64,000 nucleotides of DNA. Source: Hyphomicrobium_A sp963782555. Its GTDB lineage: Bacteria > Pseudomonadota > Alphaproteobacteria > Rhizobiales > Hyphomicrobiaceae. Made by a program: the position numbers and the translations under genes. Under the pieces are notes generated by a model. It saw nothing but the letters and a program-made list of their open reading frames with translations. It was not told the origin of the DNA and ran no database searches. The DNA is taken from assembly GCA_963782555.1 (NCBI GenBank), contig CAWAKB010000005.1, positions 682,001 through 746,000 on the forward strand, given 5' to 3'. Positions within the stretch are counted from its first letter, which is position 1. Each line of letters opens with the position of its first letter. Below are positions 1 to 8,780 of the stretch, in pieces.

Positions 1-1223
1 AACATGAGCCCGCCAAAGTGATAGAGCTCGGCTCCGAAATAGTTGCGGTCGGAGATGCCACTGAGGAACACCTTGTCGACGCGGTCCGTCAGCAGGATGT
101 TGTCGAGCTTATAGAAGCGGCGGAACGTATCGTCGCTCTCCAGCGTGACATCCCAGCCGAGCTTCCACCAGCTCGACAGCGAGAACAGGCCCTTCGTCTC
201 AACGCTGCCGCGCCAGCCCTCGTACTGCTGGCGGTCGACGATCGACGAAGGCAAAGCGTCGGCATCTTGGTCGATGCCGGCGAGCTTGATGTAGTACTGA
301 CCGTTCTCAAGGCGATGGCGCCATTCACCTTGCCACAGCACGCCCTGGCGCGTGGTGTACAAGGGGTAGAACGTGAAATCGTAGTTGGGCGCCAGCGCGA
401 AGTAGTACGGAACCGTCATCCCGTAGCCCAGCGTCGAGGAGCCTGAGAATTCCGGCGTGAGGAAGCCGGACTTGCGCTTCACCGAGGGATCTGGGTGCTC
501 GAAATAGGGCATCCACAGCACCGGCATACCGAACAGCTCGAAGCGCGCATCCTGATAGGTGATGGTCTGGGCCTGCTGGTCGTGGATCACGGTCGAGGCG
601 CTGATGCACCACAAGGGCGGCATGCCGTCCGAGCTCTTGCACGGCGTGAAGCGCCCGTTCTTGAACACGGTGGTATTGCCGCCGCGGCGCTGCGCCTGCT
701 CGGCGGCAATGCGCGTATCGTCGGAGGCGACCACGCTCAAGGACTGCACGAAGCCGTCGCGGAAGTCGTCGGTGAGCGTATAGCGGTCGGCACGCACGAT
801 ATTGCCGTTGGGCTCCTTCAAGACGACGTTGCCGACGGCGGTGAGCGTGTTCGCGGAGCGGTCGTAGACGACCTGGTCTGCGGTCAGGATGTAGTTGTTG
901 TAGTAGATCTCCACGTTGCCGCGCGCGATAACGCGGCTGCCGCCGTTGTCATAGACGAGCTCGTCGCCCTGCAGATAGAGCGGCTGCGATTTGTCGATAT
1001 TGCGCGAAGGGCCGACCAGGCTGTTCTTGGGGAAGCTCGTCGACTTTTGCACCTGCGGAGCAACGATGCTGGGATCCTGCGCAAGCGCCGTCCCTGCGCC
1101 CAGGCCGAGCCACGCGAACAGGAATGCGGACACGGCCAAACGCACCCGGCCAGCGACCTTCCGGCGCCGGCAAGGTACGCGTGACGATCCGCAACCCTCA
1201 TGCGGTGCCCGCGCAAGACGCAT
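1..1223 (-). CDS. lptD: LPS-assembly outer membrane protein LptD, N-terminal part (gene runs off the left edge)
   Basis: LptD is the outer-membrane barrel that, with LptE, inserts lipopolysaccharide into the outer leaflet. About 407 residues are visible. The chosen ATG (1221-1223) opens 3 bases after the lptG stop and gives an Arg-rich start, a hydrophobic stretch and an ALA-QDP cleavage site, i.e. a signal peptide. An OstA/LptA-like periplasmic domain follows (motifs YLQGDELVYDN and TADQVVYDRSANTLTAVGNV), then the family motif PYFEHPDPSVKRKSGFLTPEF near nucleotides 430-530, leading into the barrel. The frame is open to base 1 and the C-terminal barrel lies outside the window. The position directly after lptF-lptG fits a single LPS-transport operon. 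Confidence 0.9.
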   Translation of the reverse strand, partial: MRLARAPHEGCGSSRVPCRRRKVAGRVRLAVSAFLFAWLGLGAGTALAQDPSIVAPQVQKSTSFPKNSLVGPSRNIDKSQPLYLQGDELVYDNGGSRVIARGNVEIYYNNYILTADQVVYDRSANTLTAVGNVVLKEPNGNIVRADRYTLTDDFRDGFVQSLSVVASDDTRIAAEQAQRRGGNTTVFKNGRFTPCKSSDGMPPLWCISASTVIHDQQAQTITYQDARFELFGMPVLWMPYFEHPDPSVKRKSGFLTPEFSGSSTLGYGMTVPYYFALAPNYDFTFYPLYTTRQGVLWQGEWRHRLENGQYYIKLAGIDQDADALPSSIVDRQQYEGWRGSVETKGLFSLSSWWKLGWDVTLESDDTFRRFYKLDNILLTDRVDKVFLSGISDRNYFGAELYHFGGLM

Positions 1224-1226
1224 CAC

Positions 1227-2321
1227 TCAGCCATCCTCCTGGTGCAACAGCACAGCAGCCGAGACAACAACCACTAGGACCACGGGCAACCAGATCGCCG
1301 CCCATGGGGGCGCCAATCCGGCCACACCGATCTGCCGGGAGACCTCTGCGAGTAAAAAGAAGCCGAACCCCCCCATTAATCCTGCGATAACCATAGTCTG
1401 GATGCCACCAGAGCGGAATGACCCCAACGACACAGTGGCGGCCAAAAGGACCATCGCTGTGCACAGCAGGGGCCGGGACATCAGCGCTTCGTATTGAATG
1501 CGCAGCCGATCCGTAGAAAGCTGAGCTTTTTCAGCTACTTCTATCAGAGATGGGAACTCCCAGAACGACACCGAGGAGAGGGAGCCGAGGGCGTCGGTCA
1601 CGCGCTCCGGTGTAAGGTATGTGGACAAGAGATAGGTGCCGAATTTCTCGGGCTCCCGCCCGATACGGACGACCCAGGCATCGCGGATCTCCCAAAAACC
1701 GTCGCGCAGGTCGGCATGGGCCCCATCCACACGCTCCACAAAGTGCCCGGCCTTATCGAATACGAAAGCGGTCACGCCGGTCAGCGTCAGGCCGCGGTTG
1801 GAGGCGAGCACCGCGCTGATCACCGACTGGCCGTCGGCACCGTTCTGGCGCAGCCAAGAGCTGCCCGACCTCGAGCGCAAGAGGTTGGTTTCTTTGCCGA
1901 ATGCGTCCGCATAGAGGCTCTCTGATGCCGACCGCCCGGCGGCTGCCAGAGGGTTGTACACAGTAACGGCGAGAGCCCCGAGCACGAAGGCGACGAGAAG
2001 CCCGGGGCTGAGAAACTGCCAAACCGACATGCCGCCGGCCCGCATGACGACGAGTTCGCTGCGGCGGCTCAGCTGCAAGAGCGCGGAGATACTGCCGACG
2101 AGGACGGCAAAGGCGACCAGGTACTCCGAGTAGGCGGGCAGGCGCAGCAGCGCGATCAGGGCGAGCGTCGGAGAGGGGACCTCGCCGTATTTGCTCGATT
2201 GGCGCAGGAGCTCCACGAAGTCGATCAGGAAGATCAGCACTGCGCAGAGCAGGAACGTGATGAAGATCCCCAACAGGAACCTGCGAGCGATGTAGCGTCC
2301 GAGGGTGCGTACCGGCGTCAT
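1227..2321 (-). CDS. lptG: LPS export ABC transporter permease LptG
   Basis: LptG pairs with LptF as the inner-membrane permease of the LptB2FG transporter that extracts LPS and pushes it onto the LptC/A bridge. The 364-residue protein has the YjgP/YjgQ layout: three membrane segments near residues 10-36, 61-85 and 98-120, a soluble periplasmic beta domain of about 150 residues, then three C-terminal membrane segments after residue 280. Motif RRSELVVMRAGGMSVWQ after the second helix is typical of the family. The start lies 5 bases after the lptF stop, and lptD follows after 3 bases, so translational coupling is likely. LptG rather than LptF is inferred from being the second gene of the pair. 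Confidence 0.93.
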   Translation of the reverse strand: MTPVRTLGRYIARRFLLGIFITFLLCAVLIFLIDFVELLRQSSKYGEVPSPTLALIALLRLPAYSEYLVAFAVLVGSISALLQLSRRSELVVMRAGGMSVWQFLSPGLLVAFVLGALAVTVYNPLAAAGRSASESLYADAFGKETNLLRSRSGSSWLRQNGADGQSVISAVLASNRGLTLTGVTAFVFDKAGHFVERVDGAHADLRDGFWEIRDAWVVRIGREPEKFGTYLLSTYLTPERVTDALGSLSSVSFWEFPSLIEVAEKAQLSTDRLRIQYEALMSRPLLCTAMVLLAATVSLGSFRSGGIQTMVIAGLMGGFGFFLLAEVSRQIGVAGLAPPWAAIWLPVVLVVVVSAAVLLHQEDG

Positions 2322-2326
2322 CGGTC

Positions 2327-3535
2327 TCAGCCCCTCGCGCTACGCGTGCGGGCCGGTGGCCGCACCAGCTGCGCAAGCCAGCCGAGACCGGCGCCGAGCT
2401 GATCGATGACCGCGCCGATGAGGCGCGCAAGCGGGCTCGCCCTCAGCGTGCGCCGGTTACGCTCGATGACCAAGAACGCCGCCAGGATGGCACCAAGCGG
2501 CAGGGCATAGAGCAGCACCGTGGCATTGGCGTCGAGGGCAACGATGTTGTTGAGCGCGAGGCCCCCGAGCCGCAACGCAGCGGCGAGCACGAACGCCAGC
2601 GTGACCTGCTGAATTCGGTTCTGACGGGTTGAGCGAGCCTGCCCCACCGCAGCAAGCGCAATCATCGCGAAGGCGATCGGATAGAGCGGATTGGAGGTGC
2701 GCTCATGCAACTCGGCGCGGAATTTACCGGGCGCATTTTTGTACTGCCTGCTGTCCGGCTCAGGGTGCAAGAGCTGGCTCAGATAGCGCTCCCGCGGCTT
2801 CAGGTCGTCGTTGTCGTCCAGCTTCTTCTCGAAGCGGTCGAGATCGACGGCGTACTTGTCGAAGGCCACGATCTGCGCCGGCTCATCCTTGTTGCTGCGG
2901 CGCACGATATGGCCGTCGGTCATCACTAGATAGTTCGACGGTTCGCGCTTCACGATGACGCCGCGCTCGGCGAGGTAGGACTGGGTCTGCGTCTTGTCGC
3001 GTGCGTCGTGCACAATGAGGCCCAACAGCTCCCCGTTGAGCGCGCGCTCGCGAATGTGGAAGGTGAGGCCTTCTTCGGGACTGGAGAACTGACCGGGCTG
3101 GATCACTTGTGTCAGCACGTCGGTGCGCACCTGCACGATGTACTGGCGCAGCAGCTGCATGCTCCATGGCATGGCGAGGTCGTTGACGAAGGCAACGCCC
3201 AGCGCCACCAGAAAAGCCAAAAGCAACAGCGGCCGCGCTGCGCGCCAGACCGTTGCGCCCGATGCCGTCATCACGATGAGCTCTGAGTCGCCGTTAAGGC
3301 GGTTGAGCGTGTGGATGGCGGCGATCAACAGCGAGAAGGGCGCGATGATGGCCATAAGGTTGGGGAGCGCGAGCGTGGTCATCTTGACCAGCATCCACGC
3401 GTCCTGGCCTTGCGAGGTGACGACGTTGAGCTGGCGCAGGGCAAGCGCGACCCAGACGATGCTCGAGAGGGACAACAGGATGATCAGCAGCGCTCCCCCG
3501 GCCTGCCGAAAGACATACCTTTCGAAGATCGTCAT
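2327..3535 (-). CDS. lptF: LPS export ABC transporter permease LptF
   Basis: This is the first permease of the LPS transporter. The start chosen at 3535 gives MTIFERYVFRQAGG, the usual N-terminus of LptF, and a protein of 402 residues. A longer reading from 3595 adds 20 residues (MGWERQGERVL...) without recognisable family sequence; neither start has a strong ribosome site. Features are an N-terminal membrane segment, the NGDSELIVMTASGATVWRAARP motif after the second helix, a periplasmic beta domain, and three C-terminal helices followed by a basic tail (VRPPARTRSARG). It heads the lptF-lptG-lptD operon and is divergent from pepA. Confidence 0.92.
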   Translation of the reverse strand: MTIFERYVFRQAGGALLIILLSLSSIVWVALALRQLNVVTSQGQDAWMLVKMTTLALPNLMAIIAPFSLLIAAIHTLNRLNGDSELIVMTASGATVWRAARPLLLLAFLVALGVAFVNDLAMPWSMQLLRQYIVQVRTDVLTQVIQPGQFSSPEEGLTFHIRERALNGELLGLIVHDARDKTQTQSYLAERGVIVKREPSNYLVMTDGHIVRRSNKDEPAQIVAFDKYAVDLDRFEKKLDDNDDLKPRERYLSQLLHPEPDSRQYKNAPGKFRAELHERTSNPLYPIAFAMIALAAVGQARSTRQNRIQQVTLAFVLAAALRLGGLALNNIVALDANATVLLYALPLGAILAAFLVIERNRRTLRASPLARLIGAVIDQLGAGLGWLAQLVRPPARTRSARG

Positions 3536-3933
3536 CGCACCCGGAGGTAAATCGAAAGGGCGCAGCACCCGTTCGCCCTGTCTTTCCCAGCCCATTGGGT
3601 TTCATGTCAGCATGGCGAAAGTTCGTCCTCTGCCAGACACTTGCCATGGCATCCAGGGGGACGGGGAAAGCGGAACGCAGAGGGAACGCGGGTCTCGCAG
3701 CCGCTCAAAATTGCGTGGCCGGTGCGGCAGTTGCTTGCAACTTGCAGCGCGACTGGCTTAGGTCGGACGCACAAACGTTGAAACCTCCCTGCCTGCTCGT
3801 TGGGTCTGGGGTCTTCCGCGATCGGCTGCGGAGGGCGTCTCGTGGATGAGTGCATCCGCGCCCGCCCTGGTATTGCCCCCCGCCGGCCCGGTCCCGAGCA
3901 GACAGCACCGCACACACCTTTGGAGCCTACCTG
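3536..3933. other. Divergent intergenic region between lptF and pepA
   Basis: About 400 bases without a supported gene. It must carry the promoters of the lptFGD operon (minus) and of pepA (plus). I found no clean -35/-10 pair, inverted repeat or RNA structure. Open frames cross it, but they are unsupported extensions or shadows of pepA. If lptF starts at 3595, the gap shrinks by 60 bases. Confidence 0.5.
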
Positions 3934-5451
3934 ATGACAAACCGCCCCGAGATCGTCTTCGCCCCGCTCAGCGCCGACCCGGAGCCGACATGCGTCGTGC
4001 TTGCCGGCGACGACGTGGCGCTCGGAGCCCGCGCACGCGAGCTCGATCAGCGGTCGGGTGGTGCGCTCGCGAAGGCGGCGGAAGCGGCGCAGTTCAAGGG
4101 CAAGAAGAAGTCGACGGCCGAGATCCTGGCCCCGCCGCGTATTGGCGTGAGCCGTCTCGTGCTCGTAGGCCTCGGCAAGCCGGGCGACCTGGAGGAGAAC
4201 GACTGGGTGATGCTTGGCGGCGTGGCGGCAGGTGCGATCTCCGCACGCAAGTCCAAGAACGCAAGCGTCATCGCCGAGGCACCCGAGCACAGCGGGGTAC
4301 GTCCCGAGACGCTGGCTGCACTCCTGGCGTTCGGTGCCGCGCTGCGCCTTTATGAATTTCGCAAGTACATGACCAAACAGAAGTCGGACGACGACAACGC
4401 CGCGCCGGACAAGCTGCAAAAGGTGGTCATCCACTGCGCCGACCCCGACAAGGCGCGCGCCGCTTTCGCCCGCTATCAGGCCCTCGTCAACGGCATCGAC
4501 ATCGCCCGCGATCTCGTCAACGAGCCGGCAAATATGCTTGGCCCGGTGGAGTTTGCCGATCGCGTGCGCGAATTGGAGGAGGTCGGCGTGGAGGTGGAAA
4601 TCCTCGATGCCGAGGAGCTGGAAAAGCTCAAGATGGGCGCGCTGCTCGCAGTGGCGCAAGGCAGCGTGCGACCGGCACGCGTCGCTGTCATGCAGTGGCA
4701 CGGGGGCAAGTCCAAGCGCACCAAACCTTTGGCCTTCATCGGCAAGGGAGTGGTGTTCGACACCGGCGGCATTTCGATTAAGCCCGCGGCCGGCATGGAG
4801 GACATGAAAGGCGACATGGGCGGTGCGGCCTGCGTCGTCGGTCTGATGCACGCGCTCGCCGAGCGCAAGGCGCACGTCAACGCCGTCGGCATTATCGGCA
4901 TGGTCGAGAACATGCCATCGGGAACGGCCACGCGTCCCGGCGACATCGTCACGGCGCACTCGGGCCAGACGGTAGAGATCCTCAACACCGACGCGGAGGG
5001 GCGCCTAGTGCTGGCGGACCTCCTGTCCTACGCGCAAGAGCGCTTCAAGCCCCGTCTCATGATCAACCTGGCAACACTCACCGGCGCCATCATGGTCGCG
5101 CTTGGCAAGGAGTACGCCGGCCTCTTTGTCAACGATGACAAGCTCGCAAACGAGCTGCTCGACGCCTCGGCGACGACGGGGGAGAAGATCTGGCGCATGC
5201 CGCTCGACAAGGCCTACGACAAGATGGTCGAGTCCAAGAACGCCGACATCAAGAACATCGGCGGGCGTTGGGCGGGAGCGTGCACGGCGGCGGCCTTCCT
5301 CAAGTACTTCGTCAAGGACACGCCCTGGGCGCACATCGACTTGGCCGGCACCGCCATGGACGCCCCCAAGTCGGACATCAACCCGAGCTGGGGATCGGGC
5401 TGGGGCGTGCGGCTGCTCGATCGCTTTGTTGCCGACAAGCACGAGAAGTGA
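3934..5451 (+). CDS. pepA: Leucyl aminopeptidase (M17 family), PepA
   Basis: Cytosolic aminopeptidase with a two-metal site that removes N-terminal residues from peptides; the family also has DNA-binding roles in some bacteria (XerA/CarP). The protein is 505 residues. The N-terminal macro-like domain is followed by the catalytic domain with the signature NTDAEGRL at residues 351-358 and metal-ligand motifs GKGVVFDTGG and MKGDMGGAA. An upstream in-frame extension to 3850 reads as low-complexity Pro/Arg, so the ATG giving MTNRPEIVFAPL is preferred. It is divergent from the LPS-export operon. This pairing of pepA with lptFG is common in proteobacteria. Confidence 0.95.
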   Translation: MTNRPEIVFAPLSADPEPTCVVLAGDDVALGARARELDQRSGGALAKAAEAAQFKGKKKSTAEILAPPRIGVSRLVLVGLGKPGDLEENDWVMLGGVAAGAISARKSKNASVIAEAPEHSGVRPETLAALLAFGAALRLYEFRKYMTKQKSDDDNAAPDKLQKVVIHCADPDKARAAFARYQALVNGIDIARDLVNEPANMLGPVEFADRVRELEEVGVEVEILDAEELEKLKMGALLAVAQGSVRPARVAVMQWHGGKSKRTKPLAFIGKGVVFDTGGISIKPAAGMEDMKGDMGGAACVVGLMHALAERKAHVNAVGIIGMVENMPSGTATRPGDIVTAHSGQTVEILNTDAEGRLVLADLLSYAQERFKPRLMINLATLTGAIMVALGKEYAGLFVNDDKLANELLDASATTGEKIWRMPLDKAYDKMVESKNADIKNIGGRWAGACTAAAFLKYFVKDTPWAHIDLAGTAMDAPKSDINPSWGSGWGVRLLDRFVADKHEK

Positions 5452-5507
5452 GAGATCGAATGCTCAACTAACCATTTGTAAATACGTACCTAAAGCACAC
5501 GATTTTC

Positions 5508-5523
5508 CATAATATATATTATG
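5508..5523. repeat. 16-bp perfect AT palindrome downstream of pepA
   Basis: The sequence CATAATATATATTATG is its own reverse complement and lies in a short AT-rich patch (about 5461-5525) between the convergent ends of pepA and the membrane-protein gene at 5567. It could help terminate transcription or bind a protein; no T-tract follows a G+C stem, so a classical terminator is not supported. Confidence 0.35.
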
Positions 5524-5566
5524 CGAATGATGGGCGTGGTTGGCCAGAGGGCTCGGGCGCCACCCA

Positions 5567-6321
5567 TCACAGGAGCGTCTCCTCCGCGCGGCGCACACCA
5601 GAGGCAATCAGCGCAGCATAGAGCGCGCTGACGAAGCCCGACAGCACGTTGACGCTGATCACGATGCCGATAAGCCGGGCAAGGCTCTCGTCGAGCGCCA
5701 CGCCGAGCACCGTCACGATAAAGTCGTCGAAGGCCTGCTTGATCTGAAACACGAGCTCGCTCGCCTGCGCGATCGATGGGCTCGGCGGCAGCTCGAAGAT
5801 GATCTTCCAGCCGATCGAGCCGACGCTGGCCGGGGGCAGCGCGTGTGCGGCCGAAAGCAGCGCGAGGCCTGCGGAGAACATGAGCCCCAGCAACGGCGCC
5901 ATACGGAAATAGCCCCAGCGCATGGGCAATGCGTCCGCTCGAATTGACAAGAGCCGCAGCAGGCTCGCGCCCGCATAGACGCACACGCCGAAAAAATCGC
6001 GACCCAATAGAGGCGATCGGTATCGGTGCCCGAAAACGTAAACAGCGCGGCAACGCCGGCAAGCACGCCCTTGAACATGGCCTCGGAGAAGCCGACGAGC
6101 CCCGTCAGCAGCACGCCGCGCGTCACCAAACCACCAAAATAGAACGGCAGCTCGTAGCGCAGCCGCGCGACCTCGAGCCGCAAACCCAGGATGAAGCTCA
6201 AGCCTGCCGTCAGCCCGGCGAAGATGAAGGGATGCTGGTATCCCAGCGCCGCCACGCCGACGACGGCGGCCAGCTCGCCCGCCATGATGAGGGCGTTGAC
6301 GAGGATGCGCAGCACGATCAT
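5567..6321 (-). pseudogene. Conserved-looking polytopic membrane protein, interrupted by a one-base frameshift
   Basis: Two overlapping frames together make one membrane protein of about 251 residues. The N-terminal part (from 6321: MIVLRILVNALIMAGELAAV) runs in one frame to about 5997. The C-terminal part (FGVCVYAGASLLRLLS to GVRRAEETLL) continues in another frame to the stop at 5567. The switch falls on the A6 run at 5991-5996 (T6 on the coding strand); one extra T would restore WVAIFFGVCVYAG. About six membrane segments are visible, with a charged loop after the second (GLRLEVARLRYELP). I do not recognise the family. It is divergent from mazG with 71 bases between. The clean join suggests a sequencing error or very recent mutation rather than old decay. 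Confidence 0.7.
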
Positions 6322-6392
6322 ATCGCCCCTGGTACCCGCTCGCGGCTAGGGTATGGCCCCTGCCCGCGCTCACTTTACGGAGAGGATCGCTG

Positions 6393-7205
6393 GTGGACAA
6401 CAACGGCGCGAAGAAGACGCTTTCCGACCTCCTCGCCGTCATGGCCGCCCTGCGTACGCCCGGCAGCGGCTGCCCCTGGGACCTGGAACAGTCCTTCGCG
6501 ACGATTGCCCCCTACACCATCGAGGAAGCCTACGAGGTGGCCGATGCCATCGCGCGCCATGACCTTGCGCACCTGAAGGACGAGCTGGGCGATCTCCTGT
6601 TTCAGGTCGTCTACCACGCGCGCATGGCCGAGGAGCAGGACGCCTTCGCCTTCGACGACGTCGTGGATGCCATCACGCGCAAGATGCTGCGTCGGCATCC
6701 GCACGTGTTCGGCACGCCAAAGGAGCGTGCGGCCGGCGCCGCGCCCGGCTTCTGGGACCGCGCCAAGGCCGCCGAGAAGGGGGAGAAGGGCGGAGCCTCA
6801 GGCGTGCTCGACGATGTGCCGACTGCCCTCCCCGCGCTGACGCGCGCCATCAAGTTGCAGAGCAAAGCCGCCAAGGTCGGGTTCGACTGGCCCTCGCTGG
6901 TCCCCGTCCTTGCCAAGCTCAAGGAGGAGCTGGCCGAGCTCGAGGAGGAGATCGGCGAGGGGCAAGCGGGCGGCGATCGCGCGGCTGTCGAGGAGGAATT
7001 CGGAGACCTCCTGTTCGTGATTGCCAACGTCGCGCGCCACCTGAGGCTCGATCCCGAGGCCGCCTTGCGCCAAGCCAATGAGAAGTTCATCCGCCGCTTC
7101 CGCTACATCGAGGCGCGGCTGGCCGAGGCTGGCCGCAGCCCAGCCCAATCGACGCTTGCCGAGATGGACGCGCTGTGGGACGAAGCAAAGACGACGGAGC
7201 GTTGA
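6393..7205 (+). CDS. mazG: Nucleoside triphosphate pyrophosphohydrolase MazG
   Basis: MazG hydrolyses NTPs and dNTPs to monophosphate and pyrophosphate; in E. coli it lowers ppGpp and cleans the nucleotide pool. The 270-residue protein has the duplicated all-alpha architecture: first unit with EEAYE at 44-48 and ELGD at 64-67, second with KEELAELEEE at 177-186 and EEFGDLLF at 201-208, the acidic Mg-binding helices of the family. Family signature GCPWD is at 26-30. The start is GTG, chosen because ACGGAGAGG lies just upstream and it gives the usual short N-terminus. A Lys/Gly-rich linker separates the two units. Confidence 0.95.
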   Translation: MDNNGAKKTLSDLLAVMAALRTPGSGCPWDLEQSFATIAPYTIEEAYEVADAIARHDLAHLKDELGDLLFQVVYHARMAEEQDAFAFDDVVDAITRKMLRRHPHVFGTPKERAAGAAPGFWDRAKAAEKGEKGGASGVLDDVPTALPALTRAIKLQSKAAKVGFDWPSLVPVLAKLKEELAELEEEIGEGQAGGDRAAVEEEFGDLLFVIANVARHLRLDPEAALRQANEKFIRRFRYIEARLAEAGRSPAQSTLAEMDALWDEAKTTER

Positions 7206-7255
7206 GCCGCCGAGTTTGCTCCGCGTCGCGTCTTTGAGCCGTGGGGACAGCTGCA

Positions 7256-8776
7256 ATGGCGAACATCTGGGTACGAAAACCCTTTGCTCTGCTCAAGGCT
7301 GAAGCGGAGGAAACAGAGGTCCAGGCGCTGACGACGCACGGCGGCGTCCCGTTGAAGCGCACGCTCTCGGCCGCCAGCCTGATGTCGCTGGGGATCGGCT
7401 GCATCATCGGCGCCGGCATTTTCGTACTCACCGGACACGCGGCGGCCGCGAACGCTGGCCCCGCGATCGTTCTCTCGTTTGTCGCCGGCGGCATCGCCTG
7501 CACCTTCGCCGGGCTGTGCTACGCTGAGATGGCCTCGACCGTGCCGATCGCGGGGAGTGCCTACACCTACGCCTACGCGACGCTGGGCGAGTTCATTGCC
7601 TGGATCATCGGCTGGGACCTCATTCTGGAATACGCACTGGGCGCAACCACGGTTGCGATCGGCTGGTCGGGCTATGTCGTGAGCTTCCTGCACGACCTCG
7701 GCATCGTGGTTCCCCCGGCACTCGCCGGCGCGCCGCTCGCCTACGATTCGGCAACTGGCGTCTGGTCGACCACCGGCGCCGTGATCAACCTTCCCGCCGT
7801 TCTGATCATCGGCGCCGTCTCGACGCTTCTCGTCATCGGCATCCATGAATCGGCGCGGGTCAACAACATCATCGTCGTCATCAAGGTGGCGATCATCCTC
7901 GCTTTCATTCTCGCCGGCATCGCCTTCGTGGACACCACGAATTGGGTGACGACAAGCAATCCGCAAGGCAACTTCATCCCGCCCAATGCCGGCCCCGGCC
8001 AGTACGGCTGGAGCGGCATCCTGCGCGGCGCCGGCGTCGTCTTCTTCGCCTACATCGGCTTCGATGCCGTCTCCACCGCAGCCCAGGAGGCGAAGAACCC
8101 GCAGCGCGACATGCCGATCGGCATCCTCGGCTCGCTGGCGATCTGCACGGCCCTCTACGTGCTCGTGAGCTACGTCATCACCGGCATCGTGCCCTACGAC
8201 CGGCTCAATGTGCCCGATCCCATTGCCGTCGGGGCCGACGCCATCGGTTTCACCTGGCTGTCGCCCATCATCAAGCTCGGCGCGATCTTGGGCCTCACGT
8301 CCGTCATCCTGGTGCTGCTGCTCGCGCAACCGCAAATCTTCTATTCGATGTCGCGCGACCAGCTTTTGCCGCCGTTTGGCGCCATCGTGCACAAGCGCTA
8401 CCGCACACCCTATGTCACCACGATCATGGTGGGTGTGATCGTCGCCGTTCTGGCAGGCGTGCTGCCGATCGGGCTCGTTGGAGAGCTCGTCAGCATTGGG
8501 ACGCTGTTTGCGTTTGCCATCGTCTGTGTCGGTGTGCTGGCGATGCGGATCAGGCACCCGGAAATCGAACGTCCCTTCAGAACGCCGGCTATCTATTTCG
8601 TGGCGCCGGCGGGCGCTCTCTCGGCCGTCTTCCTGATGTTGGGACTTCCCTCCGATACCTGGATACGGCTCGCGGTATGGATGTTGGTCGGGCTCATCAT
8701 TTATGTCGCTTACGGCATGCGCCACAGCCACGTCGCACGTATGGTTTCGTCGGAGCAACGTGCGCAAGCCCGCTAG
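7256..8776 (+). CDS. APC-superfamily amino acid permease (cationic amino acid transporter type)
   Basis: An inner-membrane secondary transporter of about 506 residues. It shows twelve or more hydrophobic segments and the APC hallmark in helix 1, GIGCIIGAGIFVLTG. FFAYIGFDAVSTAAQEAKNPQRDMPIGI, the conserved helix 6 to 7 region, follows about residue 255. The N-terminus has VPLKRTLSAASLMSLGIG, typical of the CAT/YfnA-like subgroup, so a basic or branched amino-acid substrate is possible but cannot be read from sequence. ATG 7256 is preferred over GTG 7241 because it gives MANIWVRKPF, the common start of this subgroup. It ends 4 bases from the convergent HAD gene. Confidence 0.9.
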   Translation: MANIWVRKPFALLKAEAEETEVQALTTHGGVPLKRTLSAASLMSLGIGCIIGAGIFVLTGHAAAANAGPAIVLSFVAGGIACTFAGLCYAEMASTVPIAGSAYTYAYATLGEFIAWIIGWDLILEYALGATTVAIGWSGYVVSFLHDLGIVVPPALAGAPLAYDSATGVWSTTGAVINLPAVLIIGAVSTLLVIGIHESARVNNIIVVIKVAIILAFILAGIAFVDTTNWVTTSNPQGNFIPPNAGPGQYGWSGILRGAGVVFFAYIGFDAVSTAAQEAKNPQRDMPIGILGSLAICTALYVLVSYVITGIVPYDRLNVPDPIAVGADAIGFTWLSPIIKLGAILGLTSVILVLLLAQPQIFYSMSRDQLLPPFGAIVHKRYRTPYVTTIMVGVIVAVLAGVLPIGLVGELVSIGTLFAFAIVCVGVLAMRIRHPEIERPFRTPAIYFVAPAGALSAVFLMLGLPSDTWIRLAVWMLVGLIIYVAYGMRHSHVARMVSSEQRAQAR

Positions 8777-8780
8777 CCCA

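Noticed and set aside
3607..4959. Long minus-strand open frame opposite pepA
   Set aside because: Translation is His/Arg/Gly-rich with no motif; pepA on the plus strand is certain. Shadow of a GC-rich gene.
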